From: Planctomycetota bacterium
Lineage (GTDB): Bacteria; Planctomycetota; Phycisphaerae; Sedimentisphaerales; Anaerohalosphaeraceae
DNA: 64,000 bases
Assembly (NCBI GenBank): GCA_029552545.1
Contig: JAKPDO010000019.1
Coordinates: 372,001 to 436,000, forward strand
Direction: 5' to 3'
In this document: positions 25,795 to 35,336 of the stretch, one piece after another
Numbering within the stretch: the first letter of the stretch is position 1
How the letters are laid out: each line of letters begins with the position of its first letter
The notes under the pieces: model-generated
What the model saw: only the letters and a program-made list of their open reading frames with translations
Databases searched by the model: none
What the model was told of the DNA's origin: nothing
Translations under genes and position numbers: made by a program

Positions 25795-26139
25795 TTACGA
25801 TTCAGCTTGGGCCATTTGCAGCCCCGCCAGCGCTACAAATTGGTCTTCCACAAAAGTAAAAACTGTATCCAGACCGGTGACCAAAAAGATGTTTTTTGTC
25901 TGCGGCTGGACACAGCAAAAGACCAGTTTTCGCTGGTTATCGTGGAGAATCTTGCGAAGTTTGAGCAGTTTGGCGATGCTCGAAGACGTCACAATCTCCA
26001 CGTCCGAAAAATCAATCACAACATCTTGTTCCTTTTCCCGAGAGACCGTCTGGCAGACAGAAATAATCTCTTCTCCGAGATCCGGTTCGGGTGCTAAATT
26101 TACCAGAATGACGTTTTCAGACCATCGTTGGATTCCCAT
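25795..26139 (-). CDS. STAS-domain protein (anti-sigma-factor antagonist family)
   Basis: 114 residues, one STAS domain. It shows the strand-helix pattern with VVIDFSDVEIVTSSSIAKLL, where the serine in TSSS is the position phosphorylated in SpoIIAA-like antagonists. No partner anti-sigma kinase is nearby. Such proteins in Planctomycetes often stand alone and may feed a general stress or partner-switching pathway. It is followed on the minus strand by the rnc leader. Confidence 0.8.
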   Translation of the reverse strand: MGIQRWSENVILVNLAPEPDLGEEIISVCQTVSREKEQDVVIDFSDVEIVTSSSIAKLLKLRKILHDNQRKLVFCCVQPQTKNIFLVTGLDTVFTFVEDQFVALAGLQMAQAES

Positions 26140-26297
26140 ATTGAACTCCTCAAATATGGTTTCAGATTACTTTGTTCTATCGTCCGGTTATCTCGGTCAA
26201 TTCACAAAAAGGGCCCTATTTTCTCAAAATTGTTCATTTACAACGAGTTATCGGACGCTGCTCTTGTTGAAAATGCGAAAAAATATCAGCTGAAAAA

Positions 26298-26326
26298 TTG
26301 ACATAGTTCTCTTTTTTTGTTCTATT
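26298..26326 (+). promoter_or_regulatory. Promoter candidate for the cold-shock gene
   Basis: A perfect TTGACA with 17 bp to TCTATT. The expected leader is about 100 bases, long enough for the thermosensitive leader seen in other csp genes. Confidence 0.55.
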
Positions 26327-26433
26327 TTTTAGAAAAAGTTGATGGGATTCAGGTTTTTCCCTCCGACTGAATCCTTTTCGGGTTGCAGGAGGGTTAATGG
26401 TTTATGGGGATATTTTACCCCAGGGAGATTGTC

Positions 26434-26637
26434 GTGAGCAGCGGGACAGTGAAGTGGTTCAATGAGAAGAAGGGGTTTGGGTTTATTACACCGGATGAAG
26501 GCGGCGATGATTTGTTTGTTCATCATTCCAAGATCGATATGCAGGGCTTTCGAACACTCAAAGAGGGCCAGCGTGTCGAATTTGATGTAACCGCCGGGGA
26601 AAAAGGCAAGGTAGCCATTAACGTCAAACCTGTTTGA
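26434..26637 (+). CDS. Cold-shock-type RNA/DNA-binding protein
   Basis: 67 residues from GTG 26434, with GGGAG eight bases upstream. It is a single CSD fold with RNP1 KGFGFI and RNP2-like DLFVHHS; the second position of the usual VH[FY]S motif is His, as in the other csp of this window. Such proteins melt RNA structure or act as transcription antiterminators. An upstream in-frame ATG at 26404 would add ten residues but has no binding site. Confidence 0.93.
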   Translation: MSSGTVKWFNEKKGFGFITPDEGGDDLFVHHSKIDMQGFRTLKEGQRVEFDVTAGEKGKVAINVKPV

Positions 26638-26678
26638 CAGTTCTTTAGGCATAGCGGGAGAAAAATAGGTAAACACGA

Positions 26679-27524
26679 GTGGATAAGTCCTCCGTAAAGG
26701 CCTCGGCCGGGAAACGCCGGATTATCGATATTCATACCCATGCGTTTCCGGATTCACTTGCCGATAGAGCCATGGCGCAGCTTCATTCCGAATGTGATGT
26801 GAAGTCGTATTTGGACGGCCGAGTGGGCTCTTTGCTTCGCTCGATGGACGAAGCAGGCATTGAAATAGCTGTATTGTGCAGTATTGCCACGCGCCCCACA
26901 CAGTTTAAACCGATACTCGAATGGAGTTCTCAAATTCGTTCCAAACGAATCATTCCCTTTCCTTCTGTGCATCCAGACGATTCTGCATTGCCTGACAAAA
27001 TAAAAGAAATTGCTGACAGGGGATTTATTGGAGTAAAAATACATCCTTATTATCAAAATATGGTTATTGATGATTCTCGGAATGATTTGTTGTACAAGTC
27101 TATTATTGAAAATGACTTAATTCTTGTTTTACATACGGGGTATGATATCGCTTTCCCGAGGGAAGAAAAGGCAAGCCCCCGGCAAGTCCTGAATGTTCTC
27201 GAGCGATTCAGCGAGTTGAAACTGGTTACCACCCATATGGGCGGCTGGTTCCAATGGGACGAGGTGAACCACTACCTGCTCGGAAAACCCATCTATATCG
27301 AAACCTCTGTGTCATTTGACTACTTAGGGCCGCAAAGGATGGCTCAAATGCTGGAAAAACACGACCCTGATTATCTTCTTTTCGGAACAGACAGCCCATG
27401 GGATGATCAAAAAAAGGCGATTTTTAATATTGAAAATCTGATTTCTAACGAATCCATTAAACACAAATTATTTTATGAAAATGCTGCTAAATTGTTAAAA
27501 CTCGGACGATTTAGATGTTGTTAG
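26679..27524 (+). CDS. Amidohydrolase family metal-dependent hydrolase
   Basis: 281 residues from GTG 26679. It has the TIM-barrel metal ligands of the amidohydrolase_2 family: HxH in DIHTHAF, His in KIHPYYQ, His in LHTGYD, His in THMGGW and Asp in FGTDSPW. The substrate is unknown. It precedes the symporter module by 136 bp and is followed by its own terminator, so it may or may not belong to that module. Confidence 0.8.
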   Translation: MDKSSVKASAGKRRIIDIHTHAFPDSLADRAMAQLHSECDVKSYLDGRVGSLLRSMDEAGIEIAVLCSIATRPTQFKPILEWSSQIRSKRIIPFPSVHPDDSALPDKIKEIADRGFIGVKIHPYYQNMVIDDSRNDLLYKSIIENDLILVLHTGYDIAFPREEKASPRQVLNVLERFSELKLVTTHMGGWFQWDEVNHYLLGKPIYIETSVSFDYLGPQRMAQMLEKHDPDYLLFGTDSPWDDQKKAIFNIENLISNESIKHKLFYENAAKLLKLGRFRCC

Positions 27525-27529
27525 AGTAC

Positions 27530-27567
27530 AAAAAAGTGTGAAAAATTCACAAAAAGCACACTTTTTT
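27530..27567 (+). terminator. Intrinsic terminator after the amidohydrolase
   Basis: An 11-bp A/T-rich stem (AAAAAAGTGTG with CACACTTTTTT) around a 16-base loop. Confidence 0.7.
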
Positions 27568-27660
27568 GCCGAAAAGGGATTGATTTTAGTCTTATCTACA
27601 CTAAGATTATCAGAACATTTAAAAAAGGAGATGAGGAGTCGGGAAACAGGAGATGGGAAT

Positions 27661-27831
27661 ATGTTAGGCATCGAAGATAAAGGAGTTCTTCTGGCTTATT
27701 TGTTATGTATCGGTTCTTCCATTTTGTGTGTATTGTACGGTCTTTTTGCGCGAAACAAGGGGGATGAGCCGGTCAAGCCCGAAGATTTAAAATGGGTCTC
27801 TGAAGAAAAAAAGGTGGAGGAAAATCTGTAA
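27661..27831 (+). CDS. Symporter small accessory protein
   Basis: 56 residues from ATG 27661, preceded by GGAGATGGGAAT. It has one transmembrane helix (VLLAYLLCIGSSILCVLYGL) and a charged C-terminus with PVKPEDLKW. A short protein of this shape directly before an SSS symporter is the known 'symporter small accessory protein'. It probably stabilises or regulates the transporter encoded 69 bp downstream. Confidence 0.75.
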   Translation: MLGIEDKGVLLAYLLCIGSSILCVLYGLFARNKGDEPVKPEDLKWVSEEKKVEENL

Positions 27832-27900
27832 ACTGCTTTAAGACTCTCTCAATTTGGAGGGTTAATCCTGCTCCCCGTTGAGATTGACAGGAGGTTTTGT

Positions 27901-29709
27901 ATGCTGGCGGACATCTCTCTTGAACAAATCATTGTCGTATTGGCCTATCTGCTGCTCGTTGTGTATCTGGGGTTGTTAGGATATTGGCGCACCAAGAATG
28001 CGACCGATTACCTGATAGCCGGTCGGCAAATTCACCCGTTTGTGATGGCCATGAGTTATGGAGCGACTTTTATCTCCACCAGTGCCATAGTCGGATTCGG
28101 CGGGGTGGCGGGACTTTTCGGAATGTCTGTACTGTGGCTGACCTTTTTGAACATTTTTGTCGGGATTTTCATTGCATTTGTGGTGTTTGCTCCCCGCGCA
28201 AGACGAATGGGCCATATCCTCGATGCACATACCTTCCCCGAATTGCTGGGGCGCCGCTACGAAAGCCGTTTTATCCAGGTTGCCTCCGGCCTTATTATTT
28301 TTCTTTTCATTCCTCTGTATGCGGCGGCGGTTCTGATCGGCGGAAGTGTTTTTGTAGCCAGTCAGTTTGATATTTCGTACACAACTGCATTGCTGGTTTT
28401 TAGTGTCATTGTGGCGGCTTACGTGGTTGTCGGCGGCCTGAAAGGGGTGATGTACACAGACGCCCTTCAGGGCACGATTATGTTTGTGGGTATGTTCCTG
28501 CTGCTGATTTTCACGTATGTGAAAGTAGGGGGACTGACCACCGGCCATCAAAAATTGACGGCCTTGGCTCCTTTGGTGCCGCCCAACCTTCAGGCCATCG
28601 GACATCGCGGCTGGACGGCTATGCCTTTGTTCGGATGGGGCGATACGAAATACAACCTGTGGTGGACGGTCATTGGAACGATTACGTTGGGTGTTGGTAT
28701 CGGGGTTCTCGCTCAACCCCAGCTGGTGGTCCGTTTTATGACTGTTAAGAGCCGGCGCGAATTGAATCGCGCGGTCGTGGTCGGCGGTATTTTTATCCTG
28801 ATTATGACCGGCGTGGCGTTTACGGTCGGAGCTCTGTCAAATGCTTATTTTGCAGAGCAGGGCCCGCTGATGACCGGACGAATTGTTAAAGTTCTCGATG
28901 CGGAGAAAAATCTGGCGGTTTTGCAGCTTGTGAAACAAAACAATGCAGGGGGCTGGGAGGATGTGGCGGGCAAGACGGCTCCGGTTAAACTTTATGGAGA
29001 AAGCATCGGGCAGATGGAGGCGGACGGCAAGCCGACGGAAATCCGTCAGGGACGAAGCATTGCTATTGTTTATGCGAAAGGTACGGCGGATGAAATCATT
29101 CCAACTTTTATTAAAAGTGCTATGCCTTCCTGGTTCGGGCTGCTGTTTCTGCTGACACTTTTGTCGGCGGCGATGAGCACTCTGTCCAGCCAGTTCCATA
29201 CCGTCGGGACCAGCATCGGACGGGATGTTTATGAGCAGATTACCGGTCAGCACGGCAAGAGTACCAATATCAACCGAATCGGAATTATCCTCGGAATCAT
29301 TTATGCCGTTGTCATCAGTTATTATGCCCGCGAGAGTACGTTCATTGCCCGAGCGACATCGATTTTCTTCGGCCTGTGTGCGTCGGCTTTTCTGCCGATG
29401 TTTATCGGGGCATTGTATTTTCCGCGGATGACGCGGACGGCGGCGATTGCCTCCATGATAGTCGGCTTTGTCATCACAGCATTCTGGCTGGTGTTTATCA
29501 AGGCCCAGGAAGCCCAGACTATCGGCCTGGTGCAAAAGGTCACCGGCGGGAAAACCTCTCTGCTGGCGGATGTGCCCAACTGGCCTGTTGTCGACCCGAT
29601 TCTGGTGGCTTTGCCGATCTCTATCCTGACGGCGATTGTTATCAGTTTCTTTACTCAACCTCCTTCCAAAGAACATCTGGACCGATGTTTTCGGGGAGTT
29701 TCTTCATAA
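27901..29709 (+). CDS. Sodium:solute symporter (SSS) family protein with an inserted soluble domain
   Basis: 602 residues with about 13 transmembrane segments of the SSS fold. It shows the conserved GGLKGVMYTDALQG signature near residue 178 and the RRELNRAVVVGG region. Between helices, around residues 322-397, there is an insertion of about 75 residues (GRIVKVLDAEKNLAVLQLVK, GGWEDVAGKTAPVK, EIRQGRSIAIVYAKG) that is soluble and beta-rich. The substrate cannot be told; carboxylates or sugars are common. The accessory peptide, symporter and porin are probably one transport operon. Confidence 0.82.
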   Translation: MLADISLEQIIVVLAYLLLVVYLGLLGYWRTKNATDYLIAGRQIHPFVMAMSYGATFISTSAIVGFGGVAGLFGMSVLWLTFLNIFVGIFIAFVVFAPRARRMGHILDAHTFPELLGRRYESRFIQVASGLIIFLFIPLYAAAVLIGGSVFVASQFDISYTTALLVFSVIVAAYVVVGGLKGVMYTDALQGTIMFVGMFLLLIFTYVKVGGLTTGHQKLTALAPLVPPNLQAIGHRGWTAMPLFGWGDTKYNLWWTVIGTITLGVGIGVLAQPQLVVRFMTVKSRRELNRAVVVGGIFILIMTGVAFTVGALSNAYFAEQGPLMTGRIVKVLDAEKNLAVLQLVKQNNAGGWEDVAGKTAPVKLYGESIGQMEADGKPTEIRQGRSIAIVYAKGTADEIIPTFIKSAMPSWFGLLFLLTLLSAAMSTLSSQFHTVGTSIGRDVYEQITGQHGKSTNINRIGIILGIIYAVVISYYARESTFIARATSIFFGLCASAFLPMFIGALYFPRMTRTAAIASMIVGFVITAFWLVFIKAQEAQTIGLVQKVTGGKTSLLADVPNWPVVDPILVALPISILTAIVISFFTQPPSKEHLDRCFRGVSS

Positions 29710-29777
29710 AAAAAGCGGAGAGGGATTTGTTCTCTCTAACAGGGATTGTCAAGGAAATGGAACGTAAGGAGAATGGA

Positions 29778-31220
29778 ATGAAAGCGATGAAAGGACTGGG
29801 AGCCGTACTTGCTGCGGCACTGCTGAACGGCATTGTCTCGTTTGCTTTAGCCGAAGAGGCCGCCAAGCACTGGCACGAAGTGGACAGCGATTTGTTAAAG
29901 GCCTTCAAAAACCCAATGGAAGATGTCACGATGGGGCTGGATTTGCGGCTGCGTGAAGTGTACGGCAGAAACCTTCTGTCCATGAACGAAGACTGGGGCG
30001 GCAGCGACAATTACAATGACCATCATTGGCAGCGCATTCGTACACGATGGTCTTTGAAATGGGCGATGGCGGAGGATATGGATTTAAACACCCGGCTCAC
30101 CTGGGAGTTCTGGAATCACTGCAAGCCGGAGAATCACCCGATCCCATTCTTTGAAAATCAGAATGTCGATTTTGACGAAGCCATTTTTGACATTTTCAAT
30201 ATTCAGTGGCGCAATGCCTTCGATATGCCGCTGACCCTGACCGTCGGCCGTCAGGAAATCATCCTCGGCACCGGCTGGCTGGTGCTGGACGGCACACCCG
30301 CCGACGGCTCGCGAACCATCTTCTTTGATGCGATTCGTGCTCAATACGGCCTCACGGATACCTTAAAAGCCGATGTGATTTACATCCAGCAGTATGACGA
30401 TGAAGAGGAATACATCAAACCCTTTAATCATCATGCGGTTCAGGACCGCCGGCATCTGACGCAGAAGACGGATGAACGCGGCTTTATTTTCTACCTGACC
30501 AATAAGGCCGACGGCGGCCAGCAGCAGGAGTTGTACTACATTTACAAGAATGAGGAGAACTCCGACTGGGCACAGAGCTACAGCAGCACTCCGGGGCAGG
30601 ATGCCGATATTCACACCATCGGCGGACGTCTTTCGGGGCCGCTGGATGACCACTGGTCTTACAGTGCCGAACTTGCTAAACAGTGGGGTGATCGGAACGG
30701 CAATACCCTGCAGGGGTTGGGTGCCAACACGAAGCTGATGTATGCTTTCAATGACGAAAAGAAAAATGAAGTGCACGTCGGCTATGAGTACCTGTCCGGC
30801 GATGACCCGGATTCGAGTGCGGATGAGAAATTTGATTCGCTCTGGGGGGACTGGCCGCAGTATCAGCGGGGCGGCGACCTCCAGTCCTATATCTGGACCT
30901 ATGAAGGAGCGCTGGGCGAGGTGAACAACCTGCATCGGCTCGGCTTTGGACATAGTTTCAAGCCCAACAAGGTCTGGACGATCAATACTGACTATAACCT
31001 CTTGTGGGCCGATCAGACCAATCCGAGGGTGATTGGCGGCGGTGCCAATACGCTGACGGACAGCAACTTCCGAGGACATCTGCTCAGCGGTCTGGCCACC
31101 TATTCCTGCTGCAAAAACTTCAAGACTCACTTTATGCTGGATTACCTGATTCCGGGCGATTATTACCAAATCAGCGATGATGCCTATTTTGCCCGTGTTC
31201 ATCTCGAATGGACGTTCTGA
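29778..31220 (+). CDS. Outer-membrane beta-barrel porin, alginate-export family
   Basis: 480 residues from ATG 29778, with AAGGAG seven bases upstream. A signal peptide (AAALLNGIVSFALAEE) precedes an anionic beta-barrel. Amphipathic strands alternate with long acidic loops, and TVGRQEIILGTGWLVLDGT is typical of AlgE-like alginate-export proteins. It ends in an aromatic residue (HLEWTF), as outer-membrane barrels usually do. It follows the symporter by 68 bp and probably admits the same substrate through the outer membrane. Confidence 0.75.
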   Translation: MKAMKGLGAVLAAALLNGIVSFALAEEAAKHWHEVDSDLLKAFKNPMEDVTMGLDLRLREVYGRNLLSMNEDWGGSDNYNDHHWQRIRTRWSLKWAMAEDMDLNTRLTWEFWNHCKPENHPIPFFENQNVDFDEAIFDIFNIQWRNAFDMPLTLTVGRQEIILGTGWLVLDGTPADGSRTIFFDAIRAQYGLTDTLKADVIYIQQYDDEEEYIKPFNHHAVQDRRHLTQKTDERGFIFYLTNKADGGQQQELYYIYKNEENSDWAQSYSSTPGQDADIHTIGGRLSGPLDDHWSYSAELAKQWGDRNGNTLQGLGANTKLMYAFNDEKKNEVHVGYEYLSGDDPDSSADEKFDSLWGDWPQYQRGGDLQSYIWTYEGALGEVNNLHRLGFGHSFKPNKVWTINTDYNLLWADQTNPRVIGGGANTLTDSNFRGHLLSGLATYSCCKNFKTHFMLDYLIPGDYYQISDDAYFARVHLEWTF

Positions 31221-31263
31221 GACAATTGCTCCCTTATAAAGCACCTTGGACAATTCAGCATGC

Positions 31264-31291
31264 GGCCCGGTTTTCAGACCGGGCCTTTTTT
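31264..31291 (+). terminator. Intrinsic terminator after the porin
   Basis: A 7-bp GC stem (GGCCCGG with CCGGGCC), eight-base loop and six T residues. Confidence 0.8.
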
Positions 31292-31417
31292 ATTGGGAAG
31301 GGTAAAAACGGCTTTTTGGAGCGGTTTTTCTTGACCTTACGGGGGCAATCCGTTATTCTGGAGCGTCCTGTTTCAGTCATAGAGAATTGATATATCCTGC
31401 ACAAAGGAATGTTGTGT

Positions 31418-32968
31418 ATGGCCCGAAAACCCTCTTTGGAAAAGGCCTTTCTGTCGGGCAATGAGGCGCTGGCCCGCGGGGCCTGGCAGGCAGGTCTAAA
31501 AGTTGCCTGTGCCTATCCGGGGACCCCTTCCACCGAAATTCTCGAGAGCTTGGCGGCTTTTCCGGAGGTGGATGTTCAGTGGTCTGTCAATGAGAAGACG
31601 GCGTATGAGGTGGCGTATGCCGCCGCCGTCGGTGGAGTGCGGGCGCTGTTTGCCTGCAAGCACGTCGGACTCAATGTGGCGATGGACCCGCTGATGACCT
31701 CGGCTTATACCGGTGTCAACGCCGGCTTTGTGGCGGTTGTCTGCGACGACCCCCAGATGCACTCTTCCCAGAACGAGCAGGATACACGGTGGGCGGGCGT
31801 TTATGCCAAACTGCCTATCCTTGAGCCCTCCAGCCCCTCTGAAGCTATCGATTTTATTCAGCAGGCCTTTGACATCAGCGAGCAGTACGATACACCGGTT
31901 ATTATTCGAATGACCACTCGCATTTCCCACAGCAAAGAGGATGTGGCAATCGGACCCCGAAAAGAAGTTCCGATTCGCTCTCTGCAGCGAGATATGCGCA
32001 AGTACGTGATGGTGCCCGCCAATGCCCGTATCCGCCACGAAATCCTCGAAAAGCGTCTCGTGAAGCTTAAGGCCCTCTCGGAACGCTCTCGGCTTAACCG
32101 GATTGAGATGAACAGTACGTCGCTGGGTTTTATCACGGACAGTGTTGCATATCTGTATCTGAAAGAAGTTTATCCGGATGCTTCCTATCTGAAGCTCGGC
32201 TTTCTCTATCCGTTCTGTGATGAAAAAATCAAAAAGTTTGCCCGAAGCGTTAAGCGGCTGATGGTGGTTGAGGAACTGGACCCGTTTATTGAAGAACATG
32301 TCAAATCCCTGGGCATCAGTAAGGTGCAGGGCAAGCACCCGTCTTATCGGCTGGGGGAGCTGGACCAGGACCTTGTCCGCTCTCTCGTCGCCGGCAAGCC
32401 CAAAAAAGTCAAGCCGCGTCCCGGCCGGGCGCCTCGTCTGTGTGCGGGCTGTCCCCATTGGGCTGTTTTCTCCGTACTCAAAAAATTAGATGTTTTCGTG
32501 GCCGGAGACATCGGCTGTTATACCCTCGGGGCTCTGCCTCCGACGTCCGCTCTGCATACCTGCCTGTGTATGGGAGCTGGTGTGACGTTTAACGAAGGCC
32601 TTCGACGGGCTCATCCTGAGCAGAAGATTGTCGGCCTTGTGGGGGATTCCACCTTCGTCCATGCGGGCATTCCCGGTCTGATTAATGCCGCCTATAACAA
32701 GTCCAAAGGGGTCATTTTTATCCTCGACAACTCCACGACGGCGATGACCGGCGGTCAACCGCATCCGGCTACCGGGAAAACCATCCGAAGGGAGCCGACC
32801 AAACGGCTGGATTTGAAGGCCGTCTGCCAGGCCTGCGGAGCGGATTTTGTCGATGTGATCGACCCGCAGGGCAGGGTGAAGGAACTTGAAGAACTGGTTC
32901 AGCAGCGTCTGGCGGCTGACGCTCTCAGTGTGATTATCGTCCAGCATCCTTGTGTCTTGTTGAAGTGA
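31418..32968 (+). CDS. iorA: Indolepyruvate ferredoxin oxidoreductase, alpha subunit, without the C-terminal ferredoxin domain
   Basis: 516 residues from ATG 31418 (AAGGA at the right distance; the ATG at 31409 is too close). With IorB it oxidatively decarboxylates aryl-pyruvates to aryl-CoA using TPP. It has the N-terminal GNEALARGAWQAG and YPGTPSTEI pyrimidine-type domain, the TPP segment CAGCPHW and the GDIGCYTLG motif. Typical IorA continues about 80-100 residues past the PC-x-LL motif with two [4Fe-4S] clusters; here the gene ends at HPCVLLK. Electron exit must use another route, or a separate ferredoxin. Confidence 0.88.
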   Translation: MARKPSLEKAFLSGNEALARGAWQAGLKVACAYPGTPSTEILESLAAFPEVDVQWSVNEKTAYEVAYAAAVGGVRALFACKHVGLNVAMDPLMTSAYTGVNAGFVAVVCDDPQMHSSQNEQDTRWAGVYAKLPILEPSSPSEAIDFIQQAFDISEQYDTPVIIRMTTRISHSKEDVAIGPRKEVPIRSLQRDMRKYVMVPANARIRHEILEKRLVKLKALSERSRLNRIEMNSTSLGFITDSVAYLYLKEVYPDASYLKLGFLYPFCDEKIKKFARSVKRLMVVEELDPFIEEHVKSLGISKVQGKHPSYRLGELDQDLVRSLVAGKPKKVKPRPGRAPRLCAGCPHWAVFSVLKKLDVFVAGDIGCYTLGALPPTSALHTCLCMGAGVTFNEGLRRAHPEQKIVGLVGDSTFVHAGIPGLINAAYNKSKGVIFILDNSTTAMTGGQPHPATGKTIRREPTKRLDLKAVCQACGADFVDVIDPQGRVKELEELVQQRLAADALSVIIVQHPCVLLK

Positions 32969-32978
32969 GATAGGAACA

Positions 32979-33467
32979 ATGATGAAAAAACAGGAGGTCT
33001 ATAATATCACGTTCGGCGGGGTCGGCGGGCAGGGCATCATTACCGCCTCGGAACTGCTCGGCTGGGCAGCCCTCTATGACGGCTGCAGCGTCAAAAAGTC
33101 TGAAGTCCACGGGATGAGCCAGCGGGGCGGCTCTGTTGAGTCTCATGTCCGTTTCGGCCGCAAAGTGTATTCTCCCCTGATAGGACTGGGACAAGCCGAC
33201 TTTCTGCTGTGTTTTCACCCCGATGAGCATCCGCGGCTTAAACCCTTTCTTCGAAAAGGCGGCACTGACCTGATGCCTTACCTCGAAAAAGTCCAGCAGA
33301 TTGCCGACAATCCGCGGGCGGTGAATACCGGACTGATGGGGGTTTTAGCGGCCTTTCTGCCGATTCGGCCGGACAGTTGGGAGTGGGCGATGCAGAAAGT
33401 TTTCAAGCCGTCGATTCTTGAGGTGAATCGGCAGATGTTCAGCAAGGCGATGGCTCTGGTCAAATAA
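32979..33467 (+). CDS. iorB: Indolepyruvate ferredoxin oxidoreductase, beta subunit
   Basis: 162 residues, slightly shorter than usual. It has the gamma-domain fold of 2-oxoacid:ferredoxin oxidoreductases, with TFGGVGGQGIITASELLG and the EVHGMSQRGGSVESHVR segment. It pairs with IorA immediately upstream (10-bp spacing). AGGA lies close before the ATG; a second ATG one codon later has better spacing. Confidence 0.9.
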   Translation: MMKKQEVYNITFGGVGGQGIITASELLGWAALYDGCSVKKSEVHGMSQRGGSVESHVRFGRKVYSPLIGLGQADFLLCFHPDEHPRLKPFLRKGGTDLMPYLEKVQQIADNPRAVNTGLMGVLAAFLPIRPDSWEWAMQKVFKPSILEVNRQMFSKAMALVK

Positions 33468-33533
33468 CGTTCTCCCCGGACGGTCCGACGGACGCCGGAG
33501 GAATCGAGGGATATGGAAAACGGGAGGTTGTTT

Positions 33534-34835
33534 ATGATCTGGAACGAAAAAATCGAGACGATGCCGCTGGAGGACCTGAAAAATCTCCAGTCCGAGCGGC
33601 TGGTCAAGCTTGTGCGGTACGTCTATGACCGCTGTCCGGTATATCGAAAGAAATTTGAGGAGGCCGGCGTAAGCCCTTCCGATATCCGCAGCATTGATGA
33701 TATTACCAAGCTGCCTTTTACCACCAAACTTGATATGCGGGACAATTATCCTTACGGGCTTTTCTCTACCCCCCGTGAAGAAGTGGTAGAAATTCATGTG
33801 TCCAGCGGCACGACCGGCAACCCGACGCTGGTTGGTTACACCCGTGAGGATATCAAACTCTGGTCGGAAGTCATGGCCCGCGCCTTGTGCTGTGCCGGGG
33901 CAAAACCGGATGACATCATCCAGATTGCTTACGGCTATGGTTTATTTACCGGCGGACTTGGCTTCCACTACGGCGCCCTTGAAATGGGGCTGACCATTAT
34001 TCCCACCTCGTCCGGCCAGACCAAGCGGCAGCTGAAGATTATGCAGGATTTCCAGCCCCGCATCCTGGCCTGCACGCCCAGTTATTGTCTTTATATGGCC
34101 GAAGAAGCTAAAGAAATGGGACTGGACCCGCGGAAGGGCAGCTGGCGCATCGGCATCTTCGGGGCCGAGCCCTGGAGCGAGGCCATGCGCAGAGAAATCG
34201 AAGAGACCTGGAATATGACCGCCACCGATATTTACGGCCTGTCGGAAATCATCGGTCCGGGTGTTTCGCAGGAGTGCACATACAAAGAGGGGCTGCATTT
34301 GTTCTCAGATGTGTTTTATCCGGAGATTATCGACCCCGAAACCGGAAAACCCGTCCCGGAAGGTCAGGACGGCGAGCTGGTCATCACCACCCTTACCAAA
34401 CAGGCCATTCCGCTGATTCGCTATCGAACCCGCGATATTGTGAGTATGACGACGGCACCGTGCCGCTGCGGACGGACCAGCCCCCGCACCAGCAAAATCA
34501 AAGGCCGGACGGACGATATGATTGTTGTGCGGGGCATTAACGTCTTTCCGTCTCAGATTGAGCATGTCCTGCTGGGGATTGAAGGCACCCACCCGCATTA
34601 TCAGCTGGTTATTGACCGCCAGGCCCACAAGCTCGACGAGGTGGAGATTATGGTGGAGGTGGATGAGAAGATTTTCAGCGATGAAATCAAGCAGATGCGG
34701 GCCCTCGAGCAGAAAATCAAAAAGGAGATTGAGGCGGTTTTGTCCATCGGCGTCAAGGTCAAACTGGTTGAACCCAAAACGATTCAGCGCAGTGAAGGCA
34801 AGGCCAAACGCGTGGTGGATAAACGAGTCCTTTAA
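33534..34835 (+). CDS. paaK: Phenylacetate--CoA ligase (first copy)
   Basis: 433 residues from ATG 33534, six bases after GGGAGG. It is an adenylate-forming ligase with the phosphate-binding loop [10 protein letters not shown], the A5-like [12 protein letters not shown] and the A8-like [15 protein letters not shown] hinge. It activates aryl acids such as phenylacetate to CoA thioesters. In iorAB operons it can run in reverse to salvage energy from aryl-CoA as ATP. It is followed directly by a tandem-ACT protein. Confidence 0.9.
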   Translation: MIWNEKIETMPLEDLKNLQSERLVKLVRYVYDRCPVYRKKFEEAGVSPSDIRSIDDITKLPFTTKLDMRDNYPYGLFSTPREEVVEIHVSSGTTGNPTLVGYTREDIKLWSEVMARALCCAGAKPDDIIQIAYGYGLFTGGLGFHYGALEMGLTIIPTSSGQTKRQLKIMQDFQPRILACTPSYCLYMAEEAKEMGLDPRKGSWRIGIFGAEPWSEAMRREIEETWNMTATDIYGLSEIIGPGVSQECTYKEGLHLFSDVFYPEIIDPETGKPVPEGQDGELVITTLTKQAIPLIRYRTRDIVSMTTAPCRCGRTSPRTSKIKGRTDDMIVVRGINVFPSQIEHVLLGIEGTHPHYQLVIDRQAHKLDEVEIMVEVDEKIFSDEIKQMRALEQKIKKEIEAVLSIGVKVKLVEPKTIQRSEGKAKRVVDKRVL

Positions 34836-34871
34836 ACAAACCGCCGATGTTTGCAGGAAAGGAACCGGACT

Positions 34872-35303
34872 ATGAAAATCAGGCAAATCAGTGTGTTTCT
34901 GGAAAACCGAAAGGGACGGCTCTATGAGGTCTGTTCTCTGCTGGGACAGGCGGGGATTAATATTCGCGCGTTGACGATTGCGGAAACGGAGTCGTTCGGC
35001 GTGCTTCGGATGGTCGTCAACAAACCCGATGAGGCGATCAGTCTGTTTCGAAAACACAATATCACCGCCAATCTGACCGACGTCGTGGCGGTGGAGGTGC
35101 CGGACCGGCCCGGCGGATTGGCCGAAGTGCTGAAGGTTCTTTCTGACGGGAATGTCAATGTGGAGTATATGTACGCTTTTGTCGAAAAGTTTTCCGAAAA
35201 GGCGCTGCTTGTCTTCCGGTTTGATGACCCCGGCCGTGCCCATCAGGTTCTTTCGCGAGCCGGCATTACGGTTATTTCTGAAAAAGAGCTTCCGAATCTG
35301 TAA
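34872..35303 (+). CDS. Tandem ACT-domain protein (first copy)
   Basis: 143 residues from ATG 34872, with GGAACC about eight bases upstream. It has two ACT domains, the first starting ISVFLENRKGRLYEV and the second at AVEVPDRPGGLAEV. ACT domains bind amino acids. Small tandem-ACT proteins next to paaK and iorAB are a recurring arrangement, so it probably senses an aromatic amino acid. There is no catalytic domain. Confidence 0.85.
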   Translation: MKIRQISVFLENRKGRLYEVCSLLGQAGINIRALTIAETESFGVLRMVVNKPDEAISLFRKHNITANLTDVVAVEVPDRPGGLAEVLKVLSDGNVNVEYMYAFVEKFSEKALLVFRFDDPGRAHQVLSRAGITVISEKELPNL

Positions 35304-35336
35304 GAATTACTGCTGATTCAGAAAGGCACAGCGGGA

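Noticed and set aside
29376-29777. Extension of the porin frame into the symporter
   Set aside because: The residues there are a shadow of the symporter 3' end; the porin start at 29778 has AAGGAG and a signal peptide.
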